From assembly GCA_963809795.1 (NCBI GenBank), contig CAWELN010000013.1:1-64000 (forward strand): DNA of 64,000 nucleotides. The letters are read 5' to 3'. The notes under the pieces were generated by a model. The model did not search any database and had not been told where the DNA came from. It was given only the letters and a program-made list of their open reading frames with translations. Positions 16,803 to 25,703 of this stretch are shown one piece after another. The first letter of the stretch is position 1. Every line of letters starts with the position of its first letter. This DNA comes from DASUAS01 sp963809795. GTDB lineage: Bacteria > Actinomycetota > Acidimicrobiia > IMCC26256 > DASPTH01. A program made the position numbers and the translations under genes.

Positions 16803-18608
16803 TCAGGTGTGGAGGCTGGCGAGCTCGACCATCCGGGTGAACCCCGGGATGGTCCGGTCGAGGTCGGAGAAGGTGCCGTTCGCCACCAACTTGCCCTGCT
16901 CGAGGTAGAGCAGGCGGTCGCACCGGCGGACGGTGCTCAGCCGGTGCGCGATCGTGACGGTGGTGAGCTTCCCCCTGAAGCTCTCGAGCACCTCGGTGAG
17001 CTTGAACTCGGTCTCGTTGTCGAGCGCCGAGGTCGCCTCGTCGAACATCAGGATCCGGGGCTCGTGGTAGAGCGCACGCGCCACGCCCAACCGTTGGCGC
17101 TGCCCACCCGAGAGCTGGACCCCGCCCTCCCCGATCATGCCGTCGAGCTGCGACGGCAGCTGGTGCACCACGTCGGTGAGCTGCGCGAGCTCGAGCACCT
17201 GCCAGACGCGTTCGTCGTCGACGTCGGCCTCCGCAACGCCGAAGGCGACGTTCGCCCGCACCGTGGCGTCGAAGAGGACGATCGACTGCGGGACGTACCC
17301 GACCATCGACTGCCACTGCCGACGGACGGAGTGGATGGGCCAGCCGTCGACGAGCACCTCGCCCGAGTCCGTCTCCAGCAGACCGAGCAGGACGTCGACC
17401 AGGGTGCTCTTGCCCGCACCCGACCCACCGACGAGCCCGATCGCCTCGCCCTGATCGATGTCGAAGGTCACGTGGTCGAGCACGGGAACGCCGGGCACGT
17501 ACGAGAACGTCACGTCGCGCAACGAGAGCCGCGGGCGCAGCTCGGAGAGGTGCACCTCCTCGGTCTGCTGGAGGTTCTCTGCCACGTCTTCGGCCTTGGC
17601 CATGTTGAGGTCGTCGGCGAGCTGCTCGAGCGAGGGCATCGACGCCCGGGTCTGGGAGATGGCGAAGATCACCTTGTTCAGCGGCGCCAGCATCCGGAAC
17701 CCACCGGCGAGGAAGACGCCCACCGTGGCGGTTGCCGAGCTCACCGGTTCCGTGGAGAAGGCGACGAAGGCGATGACCGCGGCGGCGCCCATCATCGCCA
17801 GCTCGAGGACATAGCGCGGGGTCAAGCTCGAGAGGGTGACCGCGCGGTATGGGCCGATGAGTGTGCCGTGCATGTCGCGCACCTCATCGGCGAAGTACTT
17901 CTCGGCGCCGCGCACCTTGACGTCCTTGACCGCGGCGAGCGACTGGTGCATCGCCTGGATCTCTTTCGCCTGCTTGTCGTGGATGGCCCGCGCGGCTCTC
18001 GAGATGAAGCGCTGCGCAACGCGCTGGTAGCCGACGACCACGATGGCGAAGTACGCCGCGGCTGCGGCCGCGATGCCCAGGTTCGAGACCGCGAGAATCA
18101 CGCCCACGAACGCGACCGAGAAGATGTCGCCGACGGCGTTGAAGCTCTGGACCATCGCCATCCGGAAGATCAACGGCAGCGAGATCTCCAGGGTGCGTAC
18201 GAACTCGTTGCTGTTGCGCTCGAGGTGCATCTCGTAGGGCGCGCTCAGGTACGTACCCATCAAGCGGTGCAGCATCTCGGTCTCTTCCGCGAGCGCGAAG
18301 GTCGTCGCCCAGCGGAGGATCCCGACGGCAGCGAAGCTCTTCACGATGTACACGCCCACCGTGATCACCGCGAGGATCAGCGCGAGGTGCTCGGGCGACG
18401 GGTTCCCGAAGAGGTCGCTCGCGAACTTGACGCTGCTGCTCGTCGTCTGCATGTCCGGCGCGGTGAGGAGCTGCATCAGCGGGATCAGCGCGACGAAGGC
18501 GAGGGCCTCGAGCAGGGAGAGGAACAGCATCGCCCCGCACGCGATGAGCAGCCGTACCTTGGTCGCCCGATCGAGCAGGGGGTACAGGCGCCGGAAGAAC
18601 GGGATCAT
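16803..18608 (-). CDS. ABC transporter, fused permease and ATPase (exporter half-transporter)
   Basis: About 601 residues from ATG 18608. An exporter-type membrane domain with six predicted helices (about 15-320) precedes a nucleotide-binding domain (about 365-601) with Walker A GGSGAGKST, Q-loop YVPQSIVLFD, signature LSGGQRQRLGVARAL, Walker B RILMFDEATSALD and H-loop IAHRLSTV. This is the MsbA/PglK/HlyB architecture and it works as a dimer. Its position inside a glycan locus suggests flipping of lipid-linked sugar or export of the polymer. The frame extends to 18650, but MIPFFRRLYPLLDRATKVRL is the natural family start. Confidence 0.85.
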   Translation of the reverse strand: MIPFFRRLYPLLDRATKVRLLIACGAMLFLSLLEALAFVALIPLMQLLTAPDMQTTSSSVKFASDLFGNPSPEHLALILAVITVGVYIVKSFAAVGILRWATTFALAEETEMLHRLMGTYLSAPYEMHLERNSNEFVRTLEISLPLIFRMAMVQSFNAVGDIFSVAFVGVILAVSNLGIAAAAAAYFAIVVVGYQRVAQRFISRAARAIHDKQAKEIQAMHQSLAAVKDVKVRGAEKYFADEVRDMHGTLIGPYRAVTLSSLTPRYVLELAMMGAAAVIAFVAFSTEPVSSATATVGVFLAGGFRMLAPLNKVIFAISQTRASMPSLEQLADDLNMAKAEDVAENLQQTEEVHLSELRPRLSLRDVTFSYVPGVPVLDHVTFDIDQGEAIGLVGGSGAGKSTLVDVLLGLLETDSGEVLVDGWPIHSVRRQWQSMVGYVPQSIVLFDATVRANVAFGVAEADVDDERVWQVLELAQLTDVVHQLPSQLDGMIGEGGVQLSGGQRQRLGVARALYHEPRILMFDEATSALDNETEFKLTEVLESFRGKLTTVTIAHRLSTVRRCDRLLYLEQGKLVANGTFSDLDRTIPGFTRMVELASLHT

Positions 18609-18946
18609 CGGACGGTCACGCGCCGCGCGCGCGAAGCACCCAGGGCGCACCGCACGTTGAATTGCCCTTCAGTGGTCAGCCGTTGAAGCTCGCGATCCTT
18701 CACAAAGCGCCTATCGATTCAGGAGTGGTGCAACTTGAGGAGCCTGCCGAGAATTCGCCCGCGGTCCGGGAGACCATGACGCGGAGAGTGAAGATTACCT
18801 GCTCTGCGTGGTGTCGGTGCGCGCGGGAACCGCCACCGAGGGTACGCTCGCCCGCCACGCTCGGGTGACGGAAGCGGTGTCGTGGCAGAACCTCGTGGTG
18901 GCAGAGGCCGAGGGGCGCAGCGGCGACGGTCAGGGCCGTCACGACC
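18609..18946. other. Intergenic region between divergent ABC exporter and membrane protein genes
   Basis: About 340 bp with locally lower GC (around 18690-18810) than its surroundings, as expected for promoters of two divergent genes. I found no clear -35/-10 pair, operator palindrome or small coding frame. Confidence 0.4.
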
Positions 18947-19924
18947 GTGACCCGCGCGTCGGATCTCGAGACCGGAACCTGGCTGCGGACCGGTGCGGGG
19001 CTGTTCGCCCTGATCCTGGGATTCGTCCTGTTCCGCGTGGAGCCACTCCACGGGCCGGTGCTGCTGTCGCTCGGCAACACCCACGGCCTCGACCTCGGGG
19101 ACCTCGTGTGCGTGCCCGTCCTCGTGCTCGGCCTCTGGTTGCTGCGCGACGGCCCCGTGCACCACGGCGTGCTCACGTCGCTGAGGGCCGCCGAGCGCGC
19201 CGGCTGGGACCCGGCGACGGTCGGGCTCCTCGTCGCCGGAACCGGGCTCGTGCTGGTGTGGGTCTTCATCGAGGTGGACGCCGGGAGCCGCGTCGCCCAC
19301 GCCGGCGCGCTCCCGGCGGCGATCGCCATCTTCGGCCTCGTCGTCCTCGGGTGCGCGCTGAGCGAACCGGGCGCGTCGCGCTCGATCTTCGGTGCGTCGC
19401 TCGTCGTCGTGCTCGGCACGCTGGGGATCGGGTTTCTGATCGACGCCATCGACGGCCCCGCCGGCTCGGTGGTCGGTCCGACGCTGTTGGCCGCGCTGCT
19501 GGCGATCACCCTGGGCCGGCGGCGGATCATCGCCGCGTTCGTGTTCGGCATCACCACCGCGGTGTTCCTCCTCGCGGACCTCGCCGCGCTCGTCGACGCC
19601 GGGCACTTCCGCGAAGATCGGCGCCTCGACGGGGGCGGGCTCGGTCGGACGGCCGCGCTCGGAGGCGTGCTCGTGCTCGTGGGACTGTTCCGACTGTCCG
19701 ACCGCGACCGCGCGGCGACAGTCGGTCGGCTGACCGTCGCCGCGAAGACGCCCGCGTCGATCAGCGTGGTGCGGCGCTCGTTGCCGGCGTTTGCGAATCG
19801 GGCGTGGGCATGGCCCGGCGCGCGGCCCGCAGCGCGATACGTGTGCGTTGAGAGAGCTGCTCGCCCTTCGACCGTTCGTCGGGCTTGTACTTCACGACCC
19901 AGGCCAGCCGGTCGGTGTCGGTGA
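18947..19924 (+). CDS. Polytopic membrane protein of unknown function
   Basis: 325 residues from GTG 18947 with about eight hydrophobic helices between residues 15 and 250 (GLFALILGFVLFRVEPLHGP, LVCVPVLVLGLWLL, VGLLVAGTGLVLVWVFIEVD, ALLAITLGRRRIIAAFVFGI). The C-terminal about 60 residues after the last helix are basic and read like non-coding sequence. They overlap the convergent oxygenase gene by 164 bp, so the natural end may be earlier and the frame altered. There are no enzyme motifs. It may be a carotenoid- or glycan-locus accessory membrane protein; I cannot name the family. Confidence 0.6.
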   Translation: MTRASDLETGTWLRTGAGLFALILGFVLFRVEPLHGPVLLSLGNTHGLDLGDLVCVPVLVLGLWLLRDGPVHHGVLTSLRAAERAGWDPATVGLLVAGTGLVLVWVFIEVDAGSRVAHAGALPAAIAIFGLVVLGCALSEPGASRSIFGASLVVVLGTLGIGFLIDAIDGPAGSVVGPTLLAALLAITLGRRRIIAAFVFGITTAVFLLADLAALVDAGHFREDRRLDGGGLGRTAALGGVLVLVGLFRLSDRDRAATVGRLTVAAKTPASISVVRRSLPAFANRAWAWPGARPAARYVCVERAARPSTVRRACTSRPRPAGRCR

Positions 19925-20537
19925 CGTTCGGTCCGCTCGAATGGAGCGTGCGTTGCGTGTGCACGGTGAATCCGCCGGCCGGCACCGGGCACATGACCAT
20001 CCTTTCCTCGGGGGCACCCACCGCGTGCAGCGCGTCGGAGCCCCGGGTGACATGGGGCAGCGTCGGCTCGAGATGGCTCCCGGGGATGAACCGCATGCAC
20101 CCGTTCTCGCGCGTGGCGTCGGCAAGGGGAACCCAGAAGTTGACGGTGGTGGCGCGGTCCTCGACGTTGAACGCGAAGTCCTGGTGCCACGGCGTGAACG
20201 CCACGGTGTGGGCCGGCTTGACGATGGCGTGGTCGAAGGCGAGGGTTGCCGGTGAGCCCAGCAGTTGCCCGGCGACGCCCCGCATGGTCCGATAGGCAGA
20301 GGTCATCCGGATCCGCGGCTCGATCTCGGCGGTGAACACCACCTCCGGGATGGAGGTACGGGCGGGCGAGGGCTCCCCGAGGTCGTGCACCCACTCGTCG
20401 GGGACGCGGTCGAGGTCGGTGAAGAGCGGCGCGATCAACGTGCGCAGCCGCCGCAGCTGTGCCGCGGTGAGGATGGGGCGCGAGATCGCCAGATACCCCT
20501 CGTCGTGGAAGCGGTCGATCTCGTCTGCCGTCAGCAT
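19761..20537 (-). CDS. Phytanoyl-CoA dioxygenase (PhyH) family protein
   Basis: 258 residues from ATG 20537 (MLTADEIDRFHDEGYLAI, the usual PhyH N-terminus). The Fe(II) facial triad is visible: HxD in FTPWHQDFAF and a distal His in RTLHSSGPNVT. The 2-oxoglutarate-contacting Arg is likely RLAWVVKYKP. It would hydroxylate a small molecule, nucleotide sugar or lipid using 2-oxoglutarate and O2. In this locus a sugar- or lipid-decorating role is plausible. The C-terminal about 40 residues are rich in Arg/Ala and overlap the opposite gene. Confidence 0.85.
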   Translation of the reverse strand: MLTADEIDRFHDEGYLAISRPILTAAQLRRLRTLIAPLFTDLDRVPDEWVHDLGEPSPARTSIPEVVFTAEIEPRIRMTSAYRTMRGVAGQLLGSPATLAFDHAIVKPAHTVAFTPWHQDFAFNVEDRATTVNFWVPLADATRENGCMRFIPGSHLEPTLPHVTRGSDALHAVGAPEERMVMCPVPAGGFTVHTQRTLHSSGPNVTDTDRLAWVVKYKPDERSKGEQLSQRTRIALRAARRAMPTPDSQTPATSAAPR

Positions 20538-20743
20538 CGCCTGTCCATCATCGACCCGGTGTCACGCCGGCCCTCCGACGATGTTACTCTCCGTGACCAG
20601 ATCGGGCCTGCGGAGAGGGCGGGCGGCCGGACCCGAGACTACGGACGCGTGACGATGGCTCCAACAGGGCGACAGTGCAGTTCCTGCGACGGGTTCCGGC
20701 GCGCGATCCTGGGCTCGACAATCCTCGCCGCGACCGGGGACGT

Positions 20744-21775
20744 ATGCCTCACATGACAGTTCGCGCCACGAAACGCACCGTCACCGCGATCGTCCCGACG
20801 CACAACCGGCGGACCACGCTCCAGGCGACACTGACGTCGGTGCTCGATCAGCGCGACGTCGACCTGCAGGTGATCGTCATCGACGACGGCTCCAGCGACG
20901 ACACGGGGGTCTGGCTCGCCTCGCTCGACGACCCCAGGGTCCGGGTGCTCCGCCACGACGTTCCCCAGGGTGCCGCGCAGGCCCGCTCCACGGGGGTGGC
21001 CGCCGCGGAAACCGAGTACGTCGCGTTCTGCGACGACGACGACCTGTGGTCGCCCCGCAAGCTGGCCGCCCAGCTCGACGCGGTGGCCGCGAGCCCGGGC
21101 GCGGGCTGGAGCTGCACCGCTGCGGTCTCCTTCGTCGCGGACCGCAGCACTCCCGTGGAGATCGTGCACCACCAGCCTTCGCCGTCCGCCGACGGCGTGC
21201 TCGCCGGCCTGCTGACGAGCAACATCGTTCCCGGCGGCGGCTCGTCGGTGCTGGTCGCGAGGGATCTCATGCAGGAGGTGGGGGGCTTCCGCCGCGGGTT
21301 GGCGGAAGACTGGGACCTGTGGATCCGGCTGGCGCTCGCGTCTCCCGTGGCGACGGTCGAGGCGCCGCTCACCGGCTACCGCATCTGGCGGGGCGCGGGG
21401 AAGTCGCGCTCGAGCGATCTCCGGGGCATGACCGATGCCACCCAGACCGTGCGCGAGCGCTACCGCTCCGAGGCGGAGACCCTCGGCGTCTCCCAGGTGG
21501 GCCATGCCGACGACGTCTACCTCGCCAAGATCGCGCTGCGGGCGGACCTGCGAATCGAGTCGTTCGTGCGCTACGCCCGACTGTCCCGTCGCGCACCCGC
21601 GAAGCTGGTCTGGGCGGTCGCGGCACTCGTCTCGCCGTCCGCCGTCGACCGGGCCACCGATCGCCGGTCGGCCCGGGCCGTTCCCGCCGAGCCGCGCGAC
21701 GAGGCACTCGAGTGGCTGGTGCCGCTCCTCGCCGAGCCGGCGCTCACCACGAGTGGGCCCCGCCCCGCCGGCTGA
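20744..21775 (+). CDS. Family 2 glycosyltransferase
   Basis: 343 residues from ATG 20744 (MPHMTVRATKRTVTAIVPTH), preceded by GGGGA; ATG 20753 is also possible. GT-A fold: VTAIVPTHNRRTTLQATLTS, VIVIDDGSSDDTG, then the metal-binding CDDDDLWSPRKLAAQ and acceptor-side LAEDWDLWIRLALAS (ED). The C-terminal half is a helical tail. It should transfer a sugar from a nucleotide donor to a lipid-linked acceptor in the cytosol. A TACTCT box at 20585-20590 could be the -10 of a transcript with a leader of about 150 nt. Confidence 0.85.
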   Translation: MPHMTVRATKRTVTAIVPTHNRRTTLQATLTSVLDQRDVDLQVIVIDDGSSDDTGVWLASLDDPRVRVLRHDVPQGAAQARSTGVAAAETEYVAFCDDDDLWSPRKLAAQLDAVAASPGAGWSCTAAVSFVADRSTPVEIVHHQPSPSADGVLAGLLTSNIVPGGGSSVLVARDLMQEVGGFRRGLAEDWDLWIRLALASPVATVEAPLTGYRIWRGAGKSRSSDLRGMTDATQTVRERYRSEAETLGVSQVGHADDVYLAKIALRADLRIESFVRYARLSRRAPAKLVWAVAALVSPSAVDRATDRRSARAVPAEPRDEALEWLVPLLAEPALTTSGPRPAG

Positions 21776-21987
21776 GCCGGTCCGCCGAGGTTGGCTCCGT
21801 TGCCGTCGAGCCGCTGCCGTACCGGGTGCCAACCCGAGGAGTGGCGGTTCGGTGGCATTTCGGGCCTCCGCGTGGCAAACGCTACTATCAGAGTGAGCAA
21901 TCGAACACGCTACGTGTTCAGCTGCGCGACGACAGTGACGAACAGGACATCGAGGCAACACCGGTGGGACCAAGGAGGGCGGGGCTG

Positions 21988-23040
21988 ATGGGTGCCCACT
22001 CAGTCGTGACGGTCACGATCCCCTCGTACAACTACGCGCGCTACCTGCGGGAATGCGTGGAGAGCGCCGTCCACCAGGAGGGGGTCGAGGTCGACGTCGT
22101 CATCGTCGAGAACGCCTCGACCGACGGGTCGCGGGAGCTCGCCCGTCGGCTCCGCGACGAGCACCCCAACGTGCGTCTGGTCGAGCACGCCGAGAACCAC
22201 GGCATCATCTGCTCGCTGAACCGGTGTCGGGACGAGATCCGCGGCGACTACGTCGTGCTCCTGTGCGCCGACGACTGTCTGACGCCGGGCTCGCTCGCCC
22301 GATCGGTCGCCTTCATGGATGCGCACCCGAACGTGGGCATGACCTACGGGCCCGTGATCGATTTCACCCACGTGAGCGACGTGAAGCCGGCGCAGCTCGC
22401 AGCCGCGCCAGGTCCGGCGAAGATCTATCCGGGCGCAGAATGGATCGACCGAGTGTGCCGCGCCCGTGAGAACCCGATCCGCACGCCGGAAGTGCTCATG
22501 CGCGTCTCCACGCTCGCAGTGGCGGGTCGGCTCGACCCCGCATGCCCCCACACGAGCGACCTGAACATGTGGCTCAGGATGGCGTCGTACGCGGACGTCG
22601 CGTTCCTGCCCGGGCAGATCCTGGCCATGTACCGCCAGCACGAGACGAACCATTCGAATGCCTACGAGGGCTCGGCACTCAGCACCATCGAGCAGAAGTG
22701 GGTCGCCTTCTCCGCGTTCCTCGACACGGTGGCCGACCGTCCGGAACGCGCGCGTTGGGACACGACGGTCCGGCGCACTCTGGCGCGCGAGGCCCGTTAC
22801 TCGGCGTCGCGCGTGTACGTGAAGGCGAAGGGCGCGGGGCCCGAGGAGTCGCAACGCCTCCTCGACCTCGCCGCGGTCCTCGACCCGAGCAAGCCCTCGG
22901 GCGAGTCCCTGTCGTGGCGGGTGCGCCGGAGCCTTGGACCCGAGCGGTCGCGCACGTTCCCATTGTTCTTGCCCCGCCTCGTCCTGAGCCGCGTCCAGCG
23001 CGTCGCGGCCGAGAAGCGGCGCGTACGGTCAGGAGTCTGA
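21988..23040 (+). CDS. Family 2 glycosyltransferase
   Basis: 350 residues from ATG 21988, downstream of AAGGAGG (21973-21979). Motifs are VTIPSYNYARYLRECVESAV, VVIVENASTDGSRELA, VLLCADDCLTPGSLA (DD metal site) and SDLNMWLRMASYADVA, followed by a basic C-terminal tail. It stops one base before the oxygenase at 23042, so the two are probably translated from one mRNA. TACTAT at 21883-21888 may be the -10 of this unit. Donor and linkage cannot be read from the sequence. Confidence 0.85.
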   Translation: MGAHSVVTVTIPSYNYARYLRECVESAVHQEGVEVDVVIVENASTDGSRELARRLRDEHPNVRLVEHAENHGIICSLNRCRDEIRGDYVVLLCADDCLTPGSLARSVAFMDAHPNVGMTYGPVIDFTHVSDVKPAQLAAAPGPAKIYPGAEWIDRVCRARENPIRTPEVLMRVSTLAVAGRLDPACPHTSDLNMWLRMASYADVAFLPGQILAMYRQHETNHSNAYEGSALSTIEQKWVAFSAFLDTVADRPERARWDTTVRRTLAREARYSASRVYVKAKGAGPEESQRLLDLAAVLDPSKPSGESLSWRVRRSLGPERSRTFPLFLPRLVLSRVQRVAAEKRRVRSGV

Positions 23041-23041
23041 C

Positions 23042-23968
23042 ATGACGATGTTGATCTCGGCTGAGGCGAACATCACCGACGATGAGCGCCGCCGGCGGCT
23101 GTACGACGGCGAGGTGTTCAACCTCCCGCCCCGGGCGTCCGTGCGCGCGCTCACCGACTTCGCGTGGGAGCTCATCGCCGCGGCCTTCGGCGCCCTGGAC
23201 CCGACCCGGGCCTTCGAACACCTCCCGGTCGAGGAGTACGTGGAGATCCTCGGTCCGCTCAAGACCGGCTTCACGCACCATCCGCGCTCCAAGGAGCTCC
23301 TCACCGCCGCGCTCGTCGACCTGGGCTGCGACCCCGAGAAGACCTACTTCGACGTCCCGAAGCTGCGGGTCGTCACCCCCGCCAGCTACCTCACCGCGGG
23401 CCTCGGCTACAACTACAAGCCGCACCGCGACACCTGGTACTCGGCACCGCCCTGCCAGGTGAACTGGTGGGCTCCCATCCGGGGCCTCACCCGCGAGAGC
23501 AGCATGGCCTTCCACCCCGACTTCTGGGGACGCGCCACCGAGAACAGCAGCCAGGCGTTCGACGCCTACGAGTGGAATCGCTCCGGGCGCCGGGACGCGG
23601 CGCGCTTCGTCACCAGCGATCCGCGGCCGCACCCTCACCTGCTCGGTGGAAGTGCCGGCGCCGAGGTCCGGCTCCTGGGTGACCCCGGCTCCGCGCTGGT
23701 CTTCTCCGGGGCGCAGTTGCACTCGACCGTGCCGAACACATCGGGGGGCACGCGCTTCAGCGTCGACTTCCGCACCGTCAACCTCGGCGATCTCACGGCT
23801 CACGCGGGGCCGGAGAACGTCGATTCCGAGTCGACCGGCACGACGCTGCGCGACTTCCTGCGGATGGGGACGTACGAGGGGCTGCCGGAGGACCTGATCG
23901 CGAGCTACGACGTGAACGGCAGCGCGGACGGCGTGCTCGTGTTCGACCCGGCGATGCTCGACGCCTGA
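23042..23968 (+). CDS. Putative Fe(II)/2-oxoglutarate-dependent oxygenase
   Basis: 308 residues from ATG 23042. The centre carries YNYKPHRDTWYSAP (HxD) and QVNWWAPI, and about 95 residues later GALVFSGAQLHSTVPN (a distal His) and TRFSVDFRTV (a likely 2-oxoglutarate Arg). Together these fit the double-stranded beta-helix oxygenase fold, although overall similarity to named families is low. Close coupling to a glycosyltransferase suggests sugar hydroxylation or epimerisation of a glycan residue. A second such enzyme (PhyH family) lies 3 kb upstream on the other strand. Confidence 0.7.
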   Translation: MTMLISAEANITDDERRRRLYDGEVFNLPPRASVRALTDFAWELIAAAFGALDPTRAFEHLPVEEYVEILGPLKTGFTHHPRSKELLTAALVDLGCDPEKTYFDVPKLRVVTPASYLTAGLGYNYKPHRDTWYSAPPCQVNWWAPIRGLTRESSMAFHPDFWGRATENSSQAFDAYEWNRSGRRDAARFVTSDPRPHPHLLGGSAGAEVRLLGDPGSALVFSGAQLHSTVPNTSGGTRFSVDFRTVNLGDLTAHAGPENVDSESTGTTLRDFLRMGTYEGLPEDLIASYDVNGSADGVLVFDPAMLDA

Positions 23969-24049
23969 GCGGGCGGACGGTACGGCAGCAGTGGAAGTCG
24001 GTCTCGACACTGCCTCGGCGGAGGACGTCACCGGCCCGCCTCGACGGCG

Positions 24050-24772
24050 GTGAAGAGCGTCGAGCTCGTCGTCGTGGTCTCACTGGGTCCGGAGTGCGAG
24101 ACCAGCTCCGCGGTCGAAGCCGTGGAGAGTGTCGAGGCGTACACGACCAGCAGTCGCGCCATCGTCGTCGCCGACCATTCCGGTCATGGGAGTGGTCGTC
24201 GCGTGCAGGAAGCACACCGTGACGTCCACGTCTCCGAGATGGATCCCGGCGCCCTGGACGACCCCTCGACGGACATCTCGTACGTGCACCTCGCGCAGGT
24301 GTTCGCGGAGGTGCTACGTGGCCATCAGTTCGACGCGCTCTTGCGAATGCGTGACGACGCCCTGATCACGGCTCCCCACCCCGAGGCGGCTGCCATCGCG
24401 TGCTTTGACCATGACCCGCTGGTCGGCGCGGCAGGACGCTATCGGGCCGAATCCGATGCCCCGACGAGCGATCGCGGATCCGCCGCGCAGAAGCTGAGAC
24501 AGCAGATGTTCGCGCCGCGCGCACTGATCGACGACACTCGGGGGACACTCGGGCTCTGGCGAGCGGTGGCGCGAGCACACCGGGGCGGATACCGCGCCGG
24601 CGAACGCGTCGAGGGCGGCGCGTGCTTCTACAGCTACACGGGCCTCAAGGCGCTGGCCGCGAACCGGTACCTCCCGAAGATGTCATTGGCCCGAACGGGT
24701 CTCCGAGAGGAGGACATCTTCGGCCTCACCCTGCGCGCGTCCGGCTACCACTTCTGCGACCTGTCCGGTTGA
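24050..24772 (+). CDS. Possible glycosyltransferase-like protein
   Basis: 240 residues from GTG 24050, no signal peptide. The pattern is alpha/beta: VELVVVVSLGPECETS, IVVADHSGHGSG, then FDALLRMRDDALITAP, where RxRDDALI takes the place of a DxD metal site. The C-terminal half has a GGACFYSYTGLKALAAN segment and GLREEDIFGLTLRASGY, similar in layout to the acceptor loop and ED motif of GT-A enzymes. Family identity is not certain. It ends nine bases from the convergent glycosyltransferase gene. Confidence 0.45.
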   Translation: MKSVELVVVVSLGPECETSSAVEAVESVEAYTTSSRAIVVADHSGHGSGRRVQEAHRDVHVSEMDPGALDDPSTDISYVHLAQVFAEVLRGHQFDALLRMRDDALITAPHPEAAAIACFDHDPLVGAAGRYRAESDAPTSDRGSAAQKLRQQMFAPRALIDDTRGTLGLWRAVARAHRGGYRAGERVEGGACFYSYTGLKALAANRYLPKMSLARTGLREEDIFGLTLRASGYHFCDLSG

Positions 24773-24781
24773 GGTCCGCGG

Positions 24782-25666
24782 TCAGGGCGCGCGGAAGACG
24801 CGGTTCCTTCGGTCGATGCGGCATGTCATTGCATCCGCCAGTCCGTGGAAGCGGCTGCGCGACATCCTCATGCCCCGGAGATCGCGGTTGGAGAGGCAGT
24901 AGAGCGCGTCACCGACGTACATCTTCATCAGATGCCACATGATCCTGAGGTCACCGAGGCGCACGTGCTTGGCAACGACACCACCCTCGCCGTACGCGTA
25001 CGAATCCAGCAATGCCTCTGCGGAGTGGTCGGCGTAGGGTCGAGCGCCCCAGTGCACGACTTCGACTGACGGGACGTAGGCGATCGACAAGCCGCCAGTT
25101 GCCGTCCGATAGTAGAGATCGAACTCCTCGCAGCCCGCGAAGCGACTGCCGGGGCCGATCATCTCGTCCCATCCCGCGATGACGTCGAACAAGGTTCGCC
25201 GCGCGAAGCAGTTCGCACCCGCACCGCCGCGTTGAACGACCGCCGCCCAACCCTGCAGGATCTCGAACCGGCCGAGCATCGTGCCGGGCACGAACAGCTC
25301 CTCCGGATCGTGCTCCATCGGCTTCAGGTCCCCGAAGAGCAGACTCACCTCGGGATGTTGCTCGAAGACGGACTCGCCCCTCCGCAGCCAGTGGGTGGGC
25401 ACCGTGCAATCATCGTCGGTGAACGCGATGACCGGCGCCGACGCCTGTGCAATCCCAGCGTTGAGCGCCGATGACTTTCCCCTGGACTCCAGGTGCAGGT
25501 GCACGAGACGCGGATCCGGCTCGAGCGTGATCGGAACTGTGCTCTGGTCCGCGATGATGACCTCGAACGAGGGGTGATCTGACGCCAGCACGCTCTGCAC
25601 GCAAGTCCGGAGCATGTCGGGTCGATCTCGAGTCGCGATGACGACCGACACTCGGGGCTGAGTCAC
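24782..25666 (-). CDS. Family 2 glycosyltransferase
   Basis: About 294 residues from GTG 25666 (MTQPRVSVVIATRDRPDMLR); an in-frame GTG at 25684 adds six residues. GT-A motifs are SVVIATRDRPDMLRTCVQSV, FEVIIADQSTVP, the KSSALNAGI loop, FTDDDCTVPTHWL (DDD metal site) and FAGCEEFDLYYRTATG. The C-terminal part (HWGARPYADHSAEALLDSYA) matches the rhamnosyl/galactosyltransferase-like group. It is the last gene of a minus-strand run starting at 31301 and probably belongs to that transcript, 19 bases or so after the GT4 stop. Confidence 0.85.
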   Translation of the reverse strand: MTQPRVSVVIATRDRPDMLRTCVQSVLASDHPSFEVIIADQSTVPITLEPDPRLVHLHLESRGKSSALNAGIAQASAPVIAFTDDDCTVPTHWLRRGESVFEQHPEVSLLFGDLKPMEHDPEELFVPGTMLGRFEILQGWAAVVQRGGAGANCFARRTLFDVIAGWDEMIGPGSRFAGCEEFDLYYRTATGGLSIAYVPSVEVVHWGARPYADHSAEALLDSYAYGEGGVVAKHVRLGDLRIMWHLMKMYVGDALYCLSNRDLRGMRMSRSRFHGLADAMTCRIDRRNRVFRAP

Positions 25667-25703
25667 ACTCGTACTACAGCACACGATGGATCGGCACCAG
25701 CCT

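Noticed and set aside
15828..18686. 952-residue plus-strand open frame opposite the ABC transporter
   Set aside because: Composition is Arg/Asp/Glu/His-rich as expected for the complement of GC-rich coding DNA; the minus strand has full ABC motifs.
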